This document shows, piece after piece, positions 1-2,842 of a DNA stretch of 5,277 nt (positions within the stretch are counted from its first letter, which is position 1; every line of letters starts with the position of its first letter). Below the pieces are notes generated by a model. It was not told where the DNA came from, searched no databases, and saw nothing but the letters and a program-made list of their open reading frames with translations. The stretch is from contig PBXF01000016.1 in the NCBI GenBank assembly GCA_002727515.1, positions 30,442-35,718 of the forward strand, given 5' to 3'. The position numbers were made by a program, and so were the translations under genes. The stretch comes from Methanobacteriota archaeon (lineage in GTDB: Archaea; Thermoplasmatota; Poseidoniia; Poseidoniales; Poseidoniaceae).

Positions 1-13
1 AATTTCAAATTGC

Positions 14-1087
14 CTAAGTATTGACTGTCCAACCCTCGGTTGATTTTTGTAAATGCTTCAAATTGCAGTCAAGATCTAGTATCAGTCTATCTCCATCTGA
101 TAAAGCTACAACCGAAGAATGTATTTCCGATGCTTCAATTAGTGATTTTTCACCATTTTCTAGTCTAGCAGAAAAATGAGTAAGAGCTAGATGTTTTGCT
201 TCGCATTCAATAGCAGTCCTCGCTGCACCTGATGCCGTTGAGTGTAGATGTTCGTTAGCAATATCAGAATGTTCTTGCAAAAATGTTGCTTCATGTATCA
301 ACAAATCACATTTTGTTTCTATAGCCTGTTCTGCAGTATCGCCAGAAATTACAACAGAAATCGATTTCTTGTCGGGCCCTCTAAATTCACTACCCTTCAA
401 CACCTGTCCTTCAAAGTCAACATCCTTACCTTCAGCAAGTTGCATAACAATTTCCTGCGGCAAGGATTCTGCAGATTTCCTGTCAAACTTACCTCGCTTA
501 GGCTTAGATTCAATTTTCCATGCGAAAGAAGGAATTGTATGTTGGGTATTGATTGCAGAAATTCTGGTTTTGTTCAAAGGTTGGGGCAGTTCAATCTTTT
601 CACCCGTGTTCATGTCTACCCATCTCGAACCGTCACCAAGTACCAATTTGATTTCATACCCCAATTCCTCGCTAACAGCGCCCAAATCCATCCACATATC
701 ATATTGAATAATTAGGTCTGATGGACTGACCTCAGGTTCGCCATCCTTGCCTAGGAGTACATCAATTACCTCAATTGAAGTTGGCCCAATAACATGTAGA
801 GGTTCTTTCCTAGTATCCATAGCCATTGTTTGAAGCCAAGGCAATACACCCCATGTATGGTCTAAATGACCATGAGTAAGCAGAATAGCAGCAACTTTTG
901 ATATCTTTAGTTTCTTACCATCTGATTTTTTCAATAAAGATCTGTGTTCAACAAATCGATTTTGGAATCCTTCGCCACAATCAACAACGAAAATACCGTC
1001 TTCGGCTTCAACAATTGAACCTGATACAGACCTTCCTTGAGCTGGCCTAGCAGATGAGGTACCCAAGATGTGAATTTCAATTGACAT
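14..1087 (-). CDS. rnz: Ribonuclease Z (tRNA 3'-end endonuclease)
   Basis: This 357-residue metallo-beta-lactamase-fold protein should cut the 3' trailer from precursor tRNAs in the cytoplasm, using two zinc ions. It opens with the family's GTSSARP strand (residues 9-15) and DCGEG (36-40). Metal ligands are visible as H72, H74, D76, H77 in the HxHxDH motif, H183 (QHTIPS), D250 (SGDT) and H304 (LTHFSAR). IHEATF (264-269) and HST (281-283) are also typical. Residues 187-245 follow the family's FDxxKA and RGP pattern before SGDT. It is longer than the usual 305-320 residues because of about 34 extra residues between H77 and H183. The ATG at 1087 is favoured because residue 5 already begins the first strand, and a partial Shine-Dalgarno (GTGAT) lies just upstream. 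The start is 9 nt after the PRC-barrel stop, so the genes are probably co-transcribed. Other beta-lactamase-fold hydrolases are less likely given the HST and SGDT context. Confidence 0.93.
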   Translation of the reverse strand: MSIEIHILGTSSARPAQGRSVSGSIVEAEDGIFVVDCGEGFQNRFVEHRSLLKKSDGKKLKISKVAAILLTHGHLDHTWGVLPWLQTMAMDTRKEPLHVIGPTSIEVIDVLLGKDGEPEVSPSDLIIQYDMWMDLGAVSEELGYEIKLVLGDGSRWVDMNTGEKIELPQPLNKTRISAINTQHTIPSFAWKIESKPKRGKFDRKSAESLPQEIVMQLAEGKDVDFEGQVLKGSEFRGPDKKSISVVISGDTAEQAIETKCDLLIHEATFLQEHSDIANEHLHSTASGAARTAIECEAKHLALTHFSARLENGEKSLIEASEIHSSVVALSDGDRLILDLDCNLKHLQKSTEGWTVNT

Positions 1088-1096
1088 TTCATCACA

Positions 1097-1354
1097 TCAG
1101 TGTTCGTAAGGAATCGGAGTCTTTGGGAACCATCGCAAAATAACAACATCGCCAATTGAACGAACCCAGCGCCATGGTATTGTCAGATGCACTCCTTTCT
1201 CAACCAATTCTTCTGGACAGCCTGTAACAAAAAGGTGAGTCGCACAAAGTTCAGTACCATCGATTACGGTTTCCGCAACGAATCCGAGGAGTCGCCCATC
1301 AGGGAGATAGATTTCTTTGTCAATTAACTGTGATACGCTCATATCACTTGACAT
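1097..1354 (-). CDS. Small PRC-barrel domain protein
   Basis: This is a single PRC-barrel domain, about 85 residues from the chosen start. The fold is a small beta-barrel used as a protein-interaction or RNA-linked adaptor, and the exact role is not readable from sequence. The signature is SQLIDKEIYLPDGRLLGFV, then a THLFV strand, and a closing IPWRWVRSIGDVVIL followed by a short tail. No signal peptide or membrane segment is seen. Three in-frame ATGs compete (1369, 1354, 1342), and a TTG at 1402 would add a further N-terminus. I favour 1354 because GGTGA ends 7 nt upstream of it, and residues before it do not look like part of the barrel. The gene sits between rpl15e (80 nt upstream) and rnz (9 nt downstream), suggesting a shared transcript. 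Some archaeal PRC-barrel proteins (CdpB) act in FtsZ/SepF cell division. That is a possible role here, not shown by the sequence. Confidence 0.8.
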   Translation of the reverse strand: MSSDMSVSQLIDKEIYLPDGRLLGFVAETVIDGTELCATHLFVTGCPEELVEKGVHLTIPWRWVRSIGDVVILRWFPKTPIPYEH

Positions 1355-1434
1355 CTGACTCTCACCCATATAGCCTGAATAATAGGTACTCAATGAACCC
1401 AACGGAGAAAATTGTCGTAGAATGAAAATTCAAA

Positions 1435-2025
1435 CTACTTTCCAATGTTTCCACGAGCCTTTAGAGATGGGCGTAGTTTTTCTGCGCCCTTACCCTTGTT
1501 GTGAAGACCTCTTCCACGCTTACCTGCGCTTGTTTTGCCACGGTATGCCCTTCCTCTGTGATGAGGTTCTGCAATCCATCCTAGGTCTTTGTCTGCCTTG
1601 ATAGCAGGGTGTGAAGGATCTAGCATGATGACTTCGTAGTACTTGTGCTTACCATCTTGTCCAACCCAATACGAGTTTAGTACCTCTAGGTTTGGGAAGT
1701 GTCTGTTAACACGCTCTTCAGCGATTCTTTGAGTGTTCTTTGCCATTGTAATTTTGGAAATACCAGCTTTTGATGGCTTTCTCTTCATGTGAACTTTACC
1801 TTTCCTTAGACCACCACGGCGGACTCTAGTCCTAACCATGACGACACCTTGCTTAGCCTTGTAACCAAGTCTTCTAGCAGCGTCTATTCTAGTTGGTTTA
1901 TCAATGCGACAATTGACTGGTTCTCTTCTCCATTGAACCATTCTATCTTGGCGCTGTTGGTGTGTTTGAGTGTTCTTTGGGCGATTCCATGTTGCTCTGA
2001 CATGCTGGTATAGACCCTTAGCCAT
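1435..2025 (-). CDS. rpl15e: 50S ribosomal protein L15e (eL15)
   Basis: A 196-residue, very basic large-subunit ribosomal protein of the archaeal/eukaryotic L15e family, which contacts 23S rRNA. The N-terminus MAKGLYQHVRATW, the QRQDRMVQWRREP region (residues 24-36), and IDAARRLGYKAKQG(47-60)VVMVRTRVRRGGLRKG (61-76) are hallmark family stretches. So are the NLEVLNSYWVGQDGKHKYYEV block (about 112-132) and DPSHPAIK. The C-terminus has the expected RGLHNKGKGAEKLRPS tail with GKTSAGKRGRG before it. Length matches archaeal homologues, so it is complete. The ATG at 2025 is supported by AGGTGAT 5 nt upstream. It is the first gene of the leftward group and divergent from the SpoU methyltransferase gene. 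Identification is secure. Confidence 0.98.
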   Translation of the reverse strand: MAKGLYQHVRATWNRPKNTQTHQQRQDRMVQWRREPVNCRIDKPTRIDAARRLGYKAKQGVVMVRTRVRRGGLRKGKVHMKRKPSKAGISKITMAKNTQRIAEERVNRHFPNLEVLNSYWVGQDGKHKYYEVIMLDPSHPAIKADKDLGWIAEPHHRGRAYRGKTSAGKRGRGLHNKGKGAEKLRPSLKARGNIGK

Positions 2026-2030
2026 TTTAC

Positions 2031-2037
2031 ATCACCT
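2031..2037 (-). promoter_or_regulatory. Shine-Dalgarno site of rpl15e
   Basis: Read on the minus strand this is AGGTGAT, complementary to the conserved 3' end of archaeal 16S rRNA (UCACCUCCU-type tail). It lies 5 nt from the ATG at 2025. It fixes the eL15 start and shows that this gene has a leader rather than a leaderless transcript. Confidence 0.8.
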
Positions 2038-2065
2038 GCTCCTTGAAGCGTTTTGGCGACTTCCC

Positions 2066-2080
2066 TTTCATATTTGAATA
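2066..2080. promoter_or_regulatory. Candidate divergent TATA-like element
   Basis: The AT-rich stretch TTTCATATTTGAATA contains the dyad TTCA-TATT-TGAA (2067-2078) and is the only TATA-like run in the intergenic region. Read leftward, a start site about 25 bp downstream would fall near 2048, giving rpl15e a leader of about 23 nt that just includes its Shine-Dalgarno. Read rightward, a start near 2099 would give the methyltransferase gene a leader of about 15 to 48 nt, depending on its true start codon. The leftward geometry is the better fit. No clear BRE was recognised, so this is a positional inference. Confidence 0.4.
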
Positions 2081-2092
2081 CCGCGGTGCGGT
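2080..2092. repeat. GC-rich inverted repeat in divergent intergenic region
   Basis: ACCGC (2080-2084) and GCGGT (2088-2092) form an inverted repeat with a 3-base loop. The first eight bases, ACCGCGGT, are also a perfect palindrome. It directly abuts the TATA-like dyad and stands out as GC-rich in an AT-rich setting. It could be an operator for the divergent promoters or a chance palindrome. Confidence 0.3.
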
Positions 2093-2138
2093 CAATTGCT
2101 GGGAAATTAGGGATTGACTCATTTGTGTGTTCTTACTC

Positions 2139-2145
2139 GGAGGTG
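2139..2145 (+). promoter_or_regulatory. Shine-Dalgarno-like GGAGGTG before methyltransferase
   Basis: GGAGGTG is a seven-base match to the archaeal Shine-Dalgarno consensus. It lies inside the reading frame extended from the TTG at 2114, which argues that the true start is downstream of that TTG. However, the GTG at 2147 begins only 1 nt after it (3 nt after GGAGG), which is unusually close. Confidence 0.4.
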
Positions 2146-2146
2146 T

Positions 2147-2839
2147 GTGTCCCTTCAAATCACCGGTGAAAATGAAGTCTTGAAGGCTTTGGAAAATGAC
2201 CGTGATATCAAGTTGGTATTAGTGAACAGAGATGAAGACTGCGCCCAAATTATCGAAAAATGTAAGGAGAAAAATATCAAAGTCATAGAAGGATCTTCAA
2301 CTGATTTATGGAGAATGAGTGCTGACGGACAACAGAAGGTTTTGGCGCTTATTGGTAGAGAACCAGAGGGAACACTTAGTGAAATTTTTGAAAGGAGCGG
2401 AGCAATCTGGCTTTTTGATGGCGTAGAGTATGCTCCAAACTTAGGTTTTGGAGTCAGAACTGCAGAGGTCAGTGGGGCTGCTGCTGTTATCGTAAATGTG
2501 AACAAAACCCACGAAGAAAGGAGAACAATTCGTAGGGCATCAATGAGAGCAACTAGATTTATTCCTGTAGTTTATGCCACGACAGAAGAAATCTTAGCCG
2601 CATGCAACCGAAAAATTGTGGTTGCTGAAGATGTGGGAGGTAAAGCGCCATGGGATACTGACCTTACAGGAGATGTTTTACTCGTGGTAGGTGCCGAAAA
2701 TGCTGGAGTCTCAAAAGATGTCTTAGATGCTGCTGATGAAATTGTAAGACTGCCCATGCCTGGATTTATTCCATCTTACAATCTCCAAGTTGCAGTAAGT
2801 GCCTTAGCGCTTGAACGACTAAGGCAAATCGATAATTGA
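2147..2839 (+). CDS. SpoU/TrmH-family RNA 2'-O-methyltransferase (RlmB-like)
   Basis: This protein should transfer a methyl group from S-adenosylmethionine to a ribose 2'-OH in rRNA or tRNA. Numbered from the GTG at 2147 (230 residues), residues 1-75 form the SpoU substrate-binding domain (ITGENEVLKAL, then GQQKVLALI). The trefoil-knot methyltransferase domain follows. Motif 1 is NLGFGVRTA (98-106) with R104, motif 2 is VVGAENAGVS (180-189) with E184, and motif 3 is LPMPG...SYNLQVA (202-216) with N212. All three are intact. The two-domain layout and length match bacterial RlmB (about 243) more than single-domain TrmH, but the target nucleotide cannot be told. The GTG start places the first strand next to the N-terminus, as in relatives. 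The alternative TTG at 2114 adds 11 Cys/Arg-containing residues that do not resemble the family. The gene is divergent from rpl15e, and its stop is 3 bp from the stop of the surface-protein gene. Confidence 0.9.
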   Translation: MSLQITGENEVLKALENDRDIKLVLVNRDEDCAQIIEKCKEKNIKVIEGSSTDLWRMSADGQQKVLALIGREPEGTLSEIFERSGAIWLFDGVEYAPNLGFGVRTAEVSGAAAVIVNVNKTHEERRTIRRASMRATRFIPVVYATTEEILAACNRKIVVAEDVGGKAPWDTDLTGDVLLVVGAENAGVSKDVLDAADEIVRLPMPGFIPSYNLQVAVSALALERLRQIDN

Positions 2840-2842
2840 AAA

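Noticed and set aside
248..715. Plus-strand open frames opposite ribonuclease Z
   Set aside because: They overlap a gene with all catalytic motifs intact, and their translations show no recognisable domain.
931..1155. Minus-strand 74-codon frame spanning the rnz/PRC junction
   Set aside because: It overlaps two better-supported genes in another register and has no recognisable features.
1355..1434. Terminator or separate promoter between rpl15e and the PRC-barrel gene
   Set aside because: The stretch has short T runs on the minus strand but no convincing hairpin, long poly-T or TATA box; it may be a simple operon spacer, and its length depends on the chosen PRC start.
2114..2146. TTG at 2114 as start of the methyltransferase
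   Set aside because: It adds residues unlike the family and places a strong Shine-Dalgarno inside the coding sequence; kept only as an alternative.
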